Part shown: one piece after another, positions 1 through 9,666 of the stretch
Layout of the letters: every line of letters begins with the position of its first letter
Position numbering within the stretch: position 1 is the stretch's first letter
Source: Gymnorhina tibicen
Lineage: Eukaryota > Chordata > Aves > Passeriformes > Artamidae
Direction of reading: 5' to 3'
Assembly (NCBI GenBank): GCA_013399875.1
Contig: VXAZ01001725.1
Coordinates: forward strand, 1,020,067 to 1,084,066
Length of the DNA: 64,000 nt
Notes under the pieces: generated by a model
Database searches by the model: none
What the model saw: the letters and a program-made list of their open reading frames with translations, nothing else
Told to the model about the DNA's origin: nothing
Made by a program: the position numbers and the translations under genes

Positions 1-68
1 GCTGGGGATGCGCGCCGCCCCGGGGCGGGAAAGGGATGGCGGTGGAGATGCTGGCGGTGGCGACGCTG
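1..68. promoter_or_regulatory. CpG-rich edge, possible promoter or first-exon fragment
   Basis: The first 68 bases hold about nine CpG dinucleotides and are far more GC-rich than anything in the next several kb. This looks like the edge of a CpG island, which in birds usually marks a promoter or first exon. An ATG at position 36 opens a 12-codon frame (MAVEMLAVATLS), but the stop falls inside the adjoining CR1 element, so it has no standing as a gene. The direction of any gene is not visible, and the main part of the island would lie to the left of the window. Confidence 0.35.
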
Positions 69-330
69 TCATAGAACCATAGAATAGTCAAGGTTGGAAG
101 AGAACTTTAAGATCATCGAGTGCAACTGTCAACCCAGTGCCACCACTGTAGCCCTTAAACCACTAAGCCACATTCACCCAGCGCCAGGTCCAGACGCCTC
201 TTGGAACACCTCCAGGATGACTCCACCACCTCCCTGGACAACCTATCCCAATGCGTGACCATCCTAAAAGTGATTTTGTTTTCTATTATCTAATCTGAAT
301 CTCCCCTGTCTTATCTTAAGGCTACTCGTC
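69..330 (-). mobile_element. CR1 LINE fragment, 3' end, 5'-truncated
   Basis: On the plus strand it begins with the reversed CR1 tail (TCATAGAACCATAGAAT), followed by the GTTGGAAGAGA...TTAAGATCATC block and then the CTCCACCACCTCCCTGG block. These are the standard reverse-complemented 3' portion of an avian CR1. The element is noncoding here (C-terminal end and 3' UTR only). The left boundary is clear; the right boundary fades around 320-335. It abuts the CpG-rich edge directly. Confidence 0.85.
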
Positions 331-2264
331 GGTGGCCTCTGCAGCCCAATCCCTTTGTGCTCGCCCAGCTTGCTGCTTGTCCCTTTGGGAGACGGCAGTT
401 AGTAATGGGGAAAGTTGAAGGCGTCTGCTGTGGTGTCTCCTGAAGACGAAGGGATCAGTGATCTCTGTCATCGTTCTAAAATGGTGTAAGGGGATCCTGC
501 CAAGCCCATGACTCCGTAAGATGATGGTGCCAAAGGCAGATGCTGCGTCAGCAACCAGCCATGGGGTGACTGGAGGATCCCTGACTGTTCCCTGACAGCC
601 TGAGCAGCTGCTCTGCCAGCACTGGCAAAGCTCGGGTCACAATCCTCCCAAGACTAAAATCATAAAGAACCAGTTATATACAAATTCGCCCTCTGGGTTC
701 TGCAAGGGTTTGGGAAGAGGCCTATCAGGGATGGTTAAGTGTGAGCTGTACGTTATATTAGAGTTCAGCACCAAAAGATGAGCACACAGAACAGGACTCA
801 GCTCCCAGGCTTCCTTTTTAGGACACCGGGTCTCCAGGACATGGGAGGCTGGTATGTGCAGTAGGAATAACTGGGCTTCTTGTTTATGGACTGGCCTCAC
901 TGGAGCCAGCAGATCTTTTCACATGAGGTGTGCCATCATTATGCTTGGAGGGAATACAGGACCCAAGGGCTTCCCAAGTGATGGCACTGAGGATTTAAGA
1001 ATAGTTGTTAGCCATGCCCGTGATGGGCAGAATGATGATCCAAGATCAGTGTTTGGTCGTGGTTCAGTGATGGTTCCAGCTGTCTTTCACTGATGTGTTA
1101 AACATAGCAAATAAAATACATGAAATCAATTAAAGATACAGAAAGAGGCAGGTCTGCTCTGCCTATCATGAAGAGTAAAATTAACCTGGGATATGGCTAT
1201 CCCTTCTGATCTCTGCTCATTTTCAGTTGGGATGGAAAGAGTTAGCAGAGCTGATCCTGCTAAGCAAAGTGCCTTTGGAAAACGTACTGGACAGATTGTT
1301 AGTGCCACTGTTGGAAGTGACAGATGAGCCCAGTATTTTTCTCTTAATGCCAACTGGGATCACCCCAGTAATATCTTGCAGACTTTACTGCTGAACCAAG
1401 GTATATGTGTCCTCTGTACGTGGAATTGTAAATACTCAGTTTCCATTGCTGTTTACTGTACTGAAACAGCTTTTGGTTTTAGTTTCATACGCTAACACTG
1501 TTTGGATTCTTCTATTGGATTTTTTAAGACACAATATATTTCCCTTTCTTCTTTTTTTGGTTTGTTTTTTTTTTCTAACCCATTTGGACCTGCAGTATAA
1601 GTTTGAGTTAACTATTTTGAGAGAAAACAGCCTTAATATATAGTCAACTTTTTATGGGTTCCTCTGCAGAAACGTTTGATTTGTTTCAGGAAATCACATG
1701 CAGACATAAAACTTCCCCTCATGGCAACTGTGTACGAGCTTTGAATTGACAGAGACAATTTATCTGCATCCCCAGACCACTAAGCAACACCTTCGGCAGC
1801 TCTAAATAAGGGCAGAACTCATTCCCTGGGAAATATTCTTTCTCGGTGAACCACTTTGAGATTTATCAACAGGGCTGTGGATCTGAGATAAAATGATTCA
1901 TCTTCATAGGAAATCTCTTCCTGGACTTGGCCTATGGGAAACAAATATAATTCATCCTTGCTTGTGCTGCATCTCTACTTTATTTGAAAAAAATATCTTT
2001 CTGTATTTAAATTCTCTCCCTGAGTCTTGCCCATATTCTCAGTGTTTGGGCAGAGTTTACATTCCCTTGTGCTGCACCTGCTGGTTTTGCTTCCTGAAAG
2101 AACCTCTTAAGCACTTTTTTTTATCCAGTGTTTTTCCTTTCCTCGTGGGTATGTCTCTTTTGCTACTTCCTGCAGAATATTTTATTTGAATATTTTATAT
2201 TTATTTTTTTTCATATTCATGATGCCTTGTGGTGGTGCCCTTCTTTCTTTCTGGTTTCTTTCAG
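331..2264. other. unique noncoding stretch, nothing identified
   Basis: Only short unrelated open frames occur here, none over 98 codons and none recognised. From about 1400 the sequence becomes AT- and pyrimidine-rich (T-runs near 1550-1575 and 2110-2210). I see no repeat family I can name. Confidence 0.5.
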
Positions 2265-2420
2265 ACAGCAGAGACCAACTTCTGAGAGGGTAAAACTTGC
2301 TGCAGCTTCGCTAAAAGCAGCTGAATCAGTGCAAATCTACACTAGCCAATAACCTGTCCCTAAGCATATTTTCCCCGAAGTTACCCACTTAGAATAAAGG
2401 TTAAATGCCCCTTTTGTTCG
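2265..2420 (+). other. candidate 3'-terminal exon with poly(A) signal
   Basis: A long pyrimidine tract (about 2238-2262, CTTCTTTCTTTCTGG then TTTCTTTCAG) forms a strong splice-acceptor-like site with its AG at 2263-2264. After it, one frame stays open for 28 codons, reading QQRPTSERVKLAAASLKAAE and eight further residues, and stops at TAA 2350-2352. A canonical AATAAA lies at 2393-2398, followed by a GT-rich stretch (TTTTGTTCGTGTTG near 2410), the usual order for a cleavage site. The peptide matches no family I know. The pattern could be the last exon of a transcript starting at the CpG-rich left edge, a noncoding RNA exon, or coincidence. Acceptor-like sites are common, so this is weak. Confidence 0.2.
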
Positions 2421-3180
2421 TGTTGCTTTACAGTCCTGTTGCTTTACATTTCTTTTTGGAATCCTAAAGAAGGTTAGGCCTCAACATGCTTTGATTAATG
2501 CCTGAAATTTTATGCCTAACAGTTATTTCTGGAAAGAAGCGCTCACATGTCTTTGTAAGATTAATGACACCGTTATTTTTATCTCATCCCTTAGCAAAGG
2601 CAGCAGAATCTCTAAGTACTCAGCATTGCTACTCATTACATAAATAAATAATTTCACCTGTTCTCTCACACTTTCTGTATTAAACTCTGTGTTGTTCTGG
2701 AATCTGACAACGTGCTTGCCTCACGAGAACTGTCTCATGGGCCTCTTACGTGGGAAGCTTAGGATACTTGGACAATTTATTTTTCTCCCTACTTAAACCA
2801 GATCAAAAACATGAGCTGGCTGCTGCTAAAAGCTCAAAAGGCAGTGGTAGAGAATCACAGAGCAAGGCCTGTTTTTTGCCTAAAACTGCTCTCCCTCTGC
2901 TTCACTAGAGATTTTTTTGAGTTTATTCACCTTCAAGACTTTCTCCTATTGATACAGAGAATAGAAACCTTCCCAGTCATATGCTCAGCCTTAATCTCCT
3001 GTGTCTCCATAAAAGGATTTAGTGACATTCATTGTTTGATTCCCCATGCCAACCTTACGTACAAGAGTTCAAAAAATCTTTTCACATCTGCAGCAGTCTA
3101 TCATCTTGAGTTCTTTGCTTTATCAGAGGTCTCCAGTGTAGTTGTGTGAATTCTCAGGAACCTGCAGCAAAGCCTGCAGA
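2421..3180. other. unique noncoding stretch, nothing identified
   Basis: AT-leaning sequence with one unremarkable 112-codon open frame on the plus strand (2811-3149) that I do not recognise and treat as chance. Confidence 0.5.
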
Positions 3181-4145
3181 TCATAGAATCATAGAATGGC
3201 CTGGGTTGGAAGAGACCCTAAAGATCATCTCATTCAATGCCCCTGCCGTGGGTGGGGACACCTTCCACTAGACCAGGTTGCTCAGAGCTCCATCCAACCT
3301 GGCCTTGAACATTTCCAGGGATGGGGCATCCACACATTCCCTGGGCAACCTGTGCCAGGGCCTCAATGCACTCACAGTAAATAATTTCTTCCTGATATGT
3401 AATCTAAACCTACTCTCAAGGTGAAGCCATTCCCCCTTGTCCTGTCACTCCAGGCTCTTGTAAAAAGTCCTTCTCCATCTTTCTTGTAGGCTCCCTTCAG
3501 GTAGTGGAAGGTCACAATCAGGTCACCTTGAAGACTTCTCTTTTGCAGGCTGAACAATCCCAATTCTCTCAGTCTTTCCTCGTAAGAGAGGTGCTCCATC
3601 CCTCTGATCATCTTGGTGGCTTCCTCCAGAGTCGCTCCAACAGGTCCATGTCCTCTTCCTGTGCTGGGGACCCCAGAGCTGGATGCAGCATTGCAGGTGG
3701 GGTCCCACCAGAACAGAGAGACAGAATCCCCTCCCTCTTCCTGCTGCCCTTGGTGCTCTGGATGCAGCCCAGGACATGGGTGTGAGTGCACGTGGCCAGG
3801 TCATGTCCATCCTCTCATCCACCAGCACCCCCAAATCCCTCTCGATCTGTTCATCCTCCAGCCTGGATTGTTACCGGGGTGGCCCCAACCCAGATGCAGC
3901 ACCTTGCACTTGGCTGTGTTAAACCACAGGAGATTCCCATGGGCCACTTCTCAAGTTCATCCAGGTCCCTCTGGATGGCATCCCATCCTTCAGGTGTGGC
4001 CACTGCACCACTCAGCTTGGTGTCATCTGTAAACCTGCTGAGGGTGCCCTCAATCCCCTTATCTATGTCATTAATGAAGACATTAAATAACACTGGTCCC
4101 AGCGAGGACCCTGAAGGACACCACTTGTCACTGATGTCCTGGTTC
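3181..4145 (-). mobile_element. CR1 LINE, longest copy in the window, 5'-truncated
   Basis: The plus-strand start TCATAGAATCATAGAATGG is the reversed CR1 3' tail. The following 960 bases run back through the 3' UTR, the C-terminal part of ORF2 and into the reverse-transcriptase region. The copy is 5'-truncated, as most genomic CR1s are, and ends near 4145 in the block reading CACTGGTCCCAGCGAGGACC. It retains a recognisable but interrupted coding remnant, listed separately. No target-site duplication was found, as expected for CR1. Confidence 0.93.
3372..4093 (-). pseudogene. CR1 ORF2 reverse-transcriptase remnant (broken)
   Basis: Two separate minus-strand frames carry parts of the CR1 polymerase. 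The frame at 3851-4093 contains [10 protein letters not shown]...[10 protein letters not shown], which corresponds to the reverse-transcriptase catalytic region. The usual F/YADD box reads FTDD here, so the alanine before the two aspartates is replaced. The frame within 3372-3791 carries the downstream C-terminal region ([15 protein letters not shown], then a run around [16 protein letters not shown]). The two lie in different frames, so at least one frameshift separates them, and the endonuclease and most of the polymerase are missing through 5' truncation. It cannot make an active enzyme. It is a fossil within the CR1 element, with no host function visible. Confidence 0.85.
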
Positions 4146-6230
4146 CTTCTCAGAGGTCAGGGCACCTGAGAGGTAAATGGTGTATGCTGAGATCTGTAGG
4201 GCAGTTCTGTGAGATTGCCCAAGCCCCAGCGCAGGAGCTCATTAAAAGCTGAAAGGAGAAGGACAGGGAGTGATTACATGGTACAACAGGCAGGATGCAG
4301 AACGTACAAGCTCTGAACAAGGCAAACTCCAGCCAGAACACTTCAGGCGTGTAAAACAAAGGGGAAAAACAAAGTGTGTTGGTGGTTAGTGTATAATAAC
4401 GTGAGTCATCCACAGTGAGCAGAGCTTAAGAACTTGGCTGCTTTTACATAATCTGAGGGTGAGGAACTATAGTTGGAGTTTGAACATGGAAATTAAACCC
4501 TAAGATATCCAAACAAAGCCCTGTCTTTGTGTTGTTAATAGTATTGTAGTGAGCATATGTAAAATGTTAATTGAAGGTTTTTTGTTTAGTTGCTGATGTT
4601 TCTCTAGCTGCTTTTTCTTTTACCAAAAGAAAACAGAAAGAACAATTCTATGCAGGCTGCAGTCTTCAAATGTCTATAAATCCATGAAACAACTATCATT
4701 TGATTAGCCAGCCAACATCCCACATGCAGCTGTGGGCACTGACTCCCTGTCAATGAACCTCTGTCCTGACACAAAGGCAGTGCCTTTGCCTCGCTTTTGA
4801 CTTCATTCATCACCATAGTTCTGCATATTTATGTAGCAGAGAGTTCAGTGAGTTCATACTTGGTATTCAAAATGGTGATTTAAACTAAACTTCATTATGA
4901 AAAAATACTGTTTGTTGGTTACATTGCTGAAAAAGTTACTTCTTTGATGATGACAGTAGGTTCGTGAGGCTGGCATGAGCATCATTACTGAGGCAAGCTG
5001 GTTATCCTAGGTGTGGTTAAAATTGTTGATATTCTAGTCTTTCTATATTTGCATTTATACATTTATTTTTACTACGTCTAGACCTTTAAAGATACTCATT
5101 GGACATGATATTCCATCCTTTTTTTTTTTTTTAACATTAGCTGTGACATAAAAAGCAGGGCACTATGGACCAAGTTTCCTTGAAGGTAAAATTATTGACT
5201 GTAATGCCTTTTTAAAGGAGTAGCTAGTCAATTGTCATTTGGGGGGGGGGTGGCTTGTGTCTTATAATAGTAGTCCAAGTCATGATAGACTAAAGAATGG
5301 GTGAAATAAACAAAGGTATCATGATAAACCACCAAACAAAAGGAACATTGTCTTTTAAATGCATTTATTTCTTGATAATTGAAATGTTGCTTGCATAAAG
5401 AAGAAAACTAGATACATTTCTATCACCAATCCTTATACAACATCAGTCCTTTGCAAAAAGGCACCCCCAAGGAGTGTGCTCAGGCAAGCATGTCCATGGT
5501 TGGTTTGAGCTTAAATGGTTTTTCACTTGTTTGGTGACTTTGGATTCGGTCATTCCCGTATGGGATAGAAAAGGAACTTTCCTTGAGTATTGCGTTGTGA
5601 ACTGTCTTCCTCTTCTTATGACACTTAATTCCAGCACTTTTTGTCCTCTCAGGTCAGCAACCCTCCCAGTTACTCCTGTGTGCCTGAGGAAGATGCTTCT
5701 GGAATTCATACGTTAGTTTGTAGGGTTAAACGTGAAACCACCACAAAGGCGGTACGCCAGCTTACTTCAAATTCTAGATTTTTCATCATGTTGCAGTGGG
5801 GGAGACATGCAGCGACACTGCAGGTACTCAGCTTGGGACGAGTAGCTACAGAGGACAGGAACGAGCTCTGCAGCATCCTCATTTTCCAAACTCTCCTCAC
5901 TTTGTCAGGCAGAGGGACCGTTCCCACCTAGGAGAGCTGGCTGCAGCCTCGATGTCTGGTGTGACAGTCAAGGTCTAAATCAGATCAGTGATCCTTGGCT
6001 CCGCCCCTTCCCTGCCTGTCCTTACCACGGCAATAACTATAAATAGCAGGGCTGTGGCTACCAGGAATAGACTCAGTATCACACACACTCTGGTTATATC
6101 TGTACATCCTCATGTCCCTTAAACTCAGGAGCACAAGGGCCAAGAACTTTATAGCTGTTCCTCTCATATGGAAAACACTTTCTTCCAGAGCTTTTCACAT
6201 AGGATGATTCTGCCCAATTCACACTGCTTT
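4146..6230. other. unique noncoding stretch with homopolymer runs
   Basis: No gene is recognised. It contains a T-run at 5119-5132 and a G10 run at 5241-5250. Open frames of up to 96 codons between 5443 and 5931 overlap on both strands and are unrecognised. Confidence 0.5.
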
Positions 6231-6266
6231 AAAAACAAAAGAAAAAAAGAAAAAAAGAAAAAAAGA
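6231..6266. repeat. A-rich microsatellite, (A7G)n-like
   Basis: Four interrupted A-runs separated by single G residues (AAAAAAAG units). It resembles an old poly(A) tract, but no retroposed body is recognisable to its left. Confidence 0.7.
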
Positions 6267-8380
6267 GGCCTTTAAGACATCTGTAGCTCATCTGCAAGGA
6301 CAGCTTTATGGACTGCATGAAAGAGCTCAGTGGAGGTGCCCAAGAACTACCAGTGCCTCTTCCAGGCTGCGAGAGTGAATACATAGAGCTAATCGAACCA
6401 TGATACTTATCTCCATCATTCTCTAGAGATAAATATTCAGAGAGCTGTCTTGGGTTTGAGCAGGATAACGGGAAAAGCTTCCCAGTGCAAAGCTCCCCAT
6501 ACAACCAGGAAGACCAGTGCAGAGGAAGAGCATCAGAGGGAGAACATGCACATGTGCTAGTGCATAATGTAGTGTGAAAGTGTGGCTTCCATGTTGCTGC
6601 ATGACTAGTACTGCAAATATTGCCACTTTCAGGAAAAATCTTAAGATTCCTATGTCAGTGATTACATCAGTGCTCTTAAATGCAGCTCACTGTACCTAGG
6701 TGGAAAAAATTGCTGTCAGACATGGTTTCAGATTGCCAAGCTGAACTTTAAGTTAAAAATGTGCAGCATATGGGAAGCCTACAACTTGCCTGGAGCGATA
6801 CTTTAGAAACTGCTGAAGCTGGGTTATGGTGAAAAATGTATTTATGTAAAGCCAAACCCTTCAGCTTTTACTCATAAAAGGACACACTTGTAATAATGAG
6901 ATCAGGCCACTTGCATGCGAACTCAAAGGACTAATTAAGTGCTAAGTTGTTCTAACTATACACTAATGTAACTTTTGCTATCATTGCACTGCAGGACTGG
7001 ACCTTACACAGCAGCTTCAAATATACCACTGTAAATTTTGCTGTTTTTACAGATACTACTAACAGATCAAATCAAATGCTGGGCAGATTTCACCTTGTTA
7101 ATGATCTGAGCTGCACACTGCCAGCTTCACTTGCTTATTCAGGCATATTTTTGGGGTGTTGCTTATGCAGAGTGCTGAAGAAGTTCAGAACACATAGGGT
7201 AACAATGTCCTTGGTTCAGGATCATGCACTGTGCCCACTGTGCTCATAGTAACGCCTGTAATGGAGGTGCTGGAGTTAGTAGCTGTTGCTTTTGGTTGGC
7301 CTTGGAGAGAGCAGGGGGAAATAGTACCTCCAGAGGCTGCTGAGATCCCAGTTTATCTGGACTGACCTTGGGAGGTGCCCATTTCTGTCCTCTGACTATA
7401 GCAAAACCTTCTGCTTTCTTTATTCCAAAGGAAGGAAGGATAGATTAAAGCTTTGAGGTCAGAGGGCAGCTATATGTTCCTACCCTGTTATCATACAGAA
7501 CGGTTTGTTGGTGCAGAACTCACCCAGGTTTCATTGTTTGGCCAGGTTTGTTTGTGAATTGCCTCACAAGGTCAGGTGCTCGTGACATTTGTAAAGATGA
7601 GGTTGGTGCCTTCATGTCTGTTGCAGAGGCTGGAAACTGTGATTGCAGATCTCATGGCAGACAGGGATTAACTGCTTGGTGTTACTGGTTTATAATGTCC
7701 CACATCTGGCAAGAGAGAAAAAACACCAGGAATAAAAACCAATAACCCTGTCAGAGGAAACAGAAGAAACCGATACAAAACATCTCCAGATGAATGGCTT
7801 TGTGTCCCATCTGAGAAGCCAGAGAGAATATGCATCCCATCTGAGAAGCTGTTGGTCTTCTCATCAGCCAGCTTGGGCATCTATTCAACTGAATATGTAT
7901 TTAATTTTCTCACTTGCACTAGAGGAATCTCAGCTGGAAAAATCAGGCAGGCAACTTCCCCTTTGTCTGAATCATGAAGCACAAAGATTTGTGGTTATCA
8001 AAGAGAACTCGACCCTAATTTTTAACGTTTAAAAATCTGCTGGTTTTGCTGTTCTGTGGTGAGCCGACTGCCTGGGTTTGCATGTGGAAATCTTTGTTCT
8101 TGTGCTGTGTTGTTTCTCTGGAATGCTATGAGCAGTTGTTTTTGTTTGTTCCTACTCGGGTGGAGCTAACTGTCTAATTGGGTAAATGTTTGCAATGCTA
8201 TACTTGCATGCACAGAAGACAAAGAGGGCTGGACTCCTGTTGACATAAAGGGCCTTTTACACCAGCCCAGCAATGTAAAGGCTTAAATAAAATTGATAAT
8301 TATGAGGCCACTTCTTATGGTCAAACTGTATAAAGTGGATTTAATTTAACTGTCTTGGCCATATTTACTTCTAATTACAG
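6267..8380. other. unique noncoding stretch
   Basis: No repeat family or gene is recognised. The only internal structure seen is the short direct repeat at 7805-7849. The final 120 bases are AT-rich and pyrimidine-containing, leading into the exon-like block that follows. Confidence 0.45.
7805..7849. repeat. 15-bp direct repeat, 30-bp period
   Basis: TCCCATCTGAGAAGC occurs exactly at 7805-7819 and again at 7835-7849, as if a 30-bp unit had been duplicated with later drift between the copies. Confidence 0.7.
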
Positions 8381-8542
8381 ATGGACCATATTTCCTAACT
8401 GGGAGGTCTTACAATAACAGCCGTGAGGGGGTTATTCACTGTGCCTTATTCACTGATTGGAAGTTCAGAACTGCTGGACTTCCACTGGGTCTTATCCGTG
8501 TTAAAGTGAGTTTATTTACTAGAGTGCCTTTGAATATCAAAG
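8381..8542 (+). other. candidate internal exon
   Basis: A splice-acceptor-like site (TTTACTTCTAATTACAG, AG at 8379-8380) is followed by 162 bases that are open in one frame. They end at a near-consensus donor, CAAAG|GTGAGTTTT (GT at 8543-8544). A weaker donor, AAA|GTGAGT, lies inside at 8506. The open frame begins after two bases of a split codon and reads GPYFLTGRSYNNSREG for its first residues, 53 codons in all. The other two plus-strand frames are closed early. I recognise no domain, and the peptide matches nothing I know. It could be an exon of an unannotated gene, a noncoding exon, a conserved noncoding element, or chance. Confidence 0.2.
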
Positions 8543-9321
8543 GTGAGTTTTCCACAGACACAGAAATTGCCTAAGTGAATATAAGTAGGTCCAAATACCT
8601 GAAGTTGTTTTGAAAACTGCAAGCTTGTGTTGCTCATGGAAGGTGTGTTTGTATATACATATAACAAATACCTTGCATAAACCTTATGGGGTGACTATTG
8701 CATATGTTATCATTAGCTCCGAAGTACTCTATAAATATCCACACACATATGAACAGATTCTAATATAGATTTATCACTGAAGAGACTGTTAATAGGTAAC
8801 TGAGCCTTCCTTTGAACAAAGGTCACTAAAAATGGTTGTGACATAAGGAGAAGGGAAATTGAACTCCACAGTTGAGGTGTTGTGTAGACCTAGTTCAGCT
8901 TCTGTGTATCTGTAGCTGTCACAGCCTGGACCTCATTGGGAGTGGATTTACCCTGGCTAGTCTTGAAAGACTTGCACAGTCTCATGGAGCCATTATTTCA
9001 CACCTGAACAGAACAGGTGTCTGTCTGTAGGACTAAGAAAAAAACTTCAGTATATGAGGGTTTTATTTTATTAACAGTTATTTGTCTTGTTTGAAACTCT
9101 TACTATAAGGTTCAACTATTTATCCTTGTCTTCAAAAAACAAATAAGGATAATTTAGGGTTTCACTTCTGTAAGGCCAAGCTCTGATGCTCTTACACCAC
9201 CTGGTATCTTGCTTAGTCATTAGTGCCACTGGGTTCACTGATACCAGCTGCAGTGCAAAAGCCTTTGATTACCACAGTGCAGCCATCCACTCCTCCGCTC
9301 CTCCCCATCCTTTAGTGCCAG
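8543..9321. other. unique noncoding stretch, nothing identified
   Basis: AT-rich sequence with no open frame over 60 codons and no repeat family recognised. Confidence 0.5.
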
Positions 9322-9666
9322 TCACAGATTTTTGTCTGCCTTTGCCACGTGAGCGTTGAAGCTCGGGTGGCCTCCGAGCAAGCATGCACTGACCAGGTGG
9401 TCAGCCGTATCTCTGCACATTGCCAGCGTGCTCACGGATCTGCCCGTGTAATCCTTCTGGGAAGCCATGACCCAGGCAGCATAGGCTACCTCGCAGGTTT
9501 TGGCTGCATCCATTCTCTTGTCTAATCCTCTCCTCATCCATCCCTGTGAACGGCGTGGTGAGTGGGGAAAAGCAGCTACAGAGGAGCGGAACCCGCTGAG
9601 GTCAGTTGTGCCACTGCCTGTTTTGCCCTCCCAGCGTGGAAAGCGTGTCTCACTGCAGCTCACCAC
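9322..9666 (-). other. CpG-enriched 114-codon open frame, unrecognised
   Basis: The minus-strand frame of 114 codons lies in sequence visibly richer in CpG than its surroundings (about 9345-9600). Its second half has a protein-like composition (for example MDAAKTCEVAYAAWVMASQK near the middle and a C-terminal ADHLVSACLLGGHPSFNAHV). I recognise no family, signal peptide or membrane segment. On the minus strand an acceptor-like site (CCGTTCACAG) precedes the GGATGGATGAGG block, and a donor-like GAG|GTAGCC follows it, so only part might be exonic. It could be a retrogene fragment, an exon in a CpG-rich patch, or chance. Confidence 0.2.

Noticed and set aside
36..74. ATG-started 12-codon frame at the CpG-rich edge
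   Set aside because: Its stop lies in a CR1 element and the peptide is too short to judge. It cannot be called a gene without the sequence to the left.
3196..3384. Plus-strand open frames over CR1 elements (also 3504-4169 and 19385-19684)
   Set aside because: These are antisense readings of CR1, not genes.
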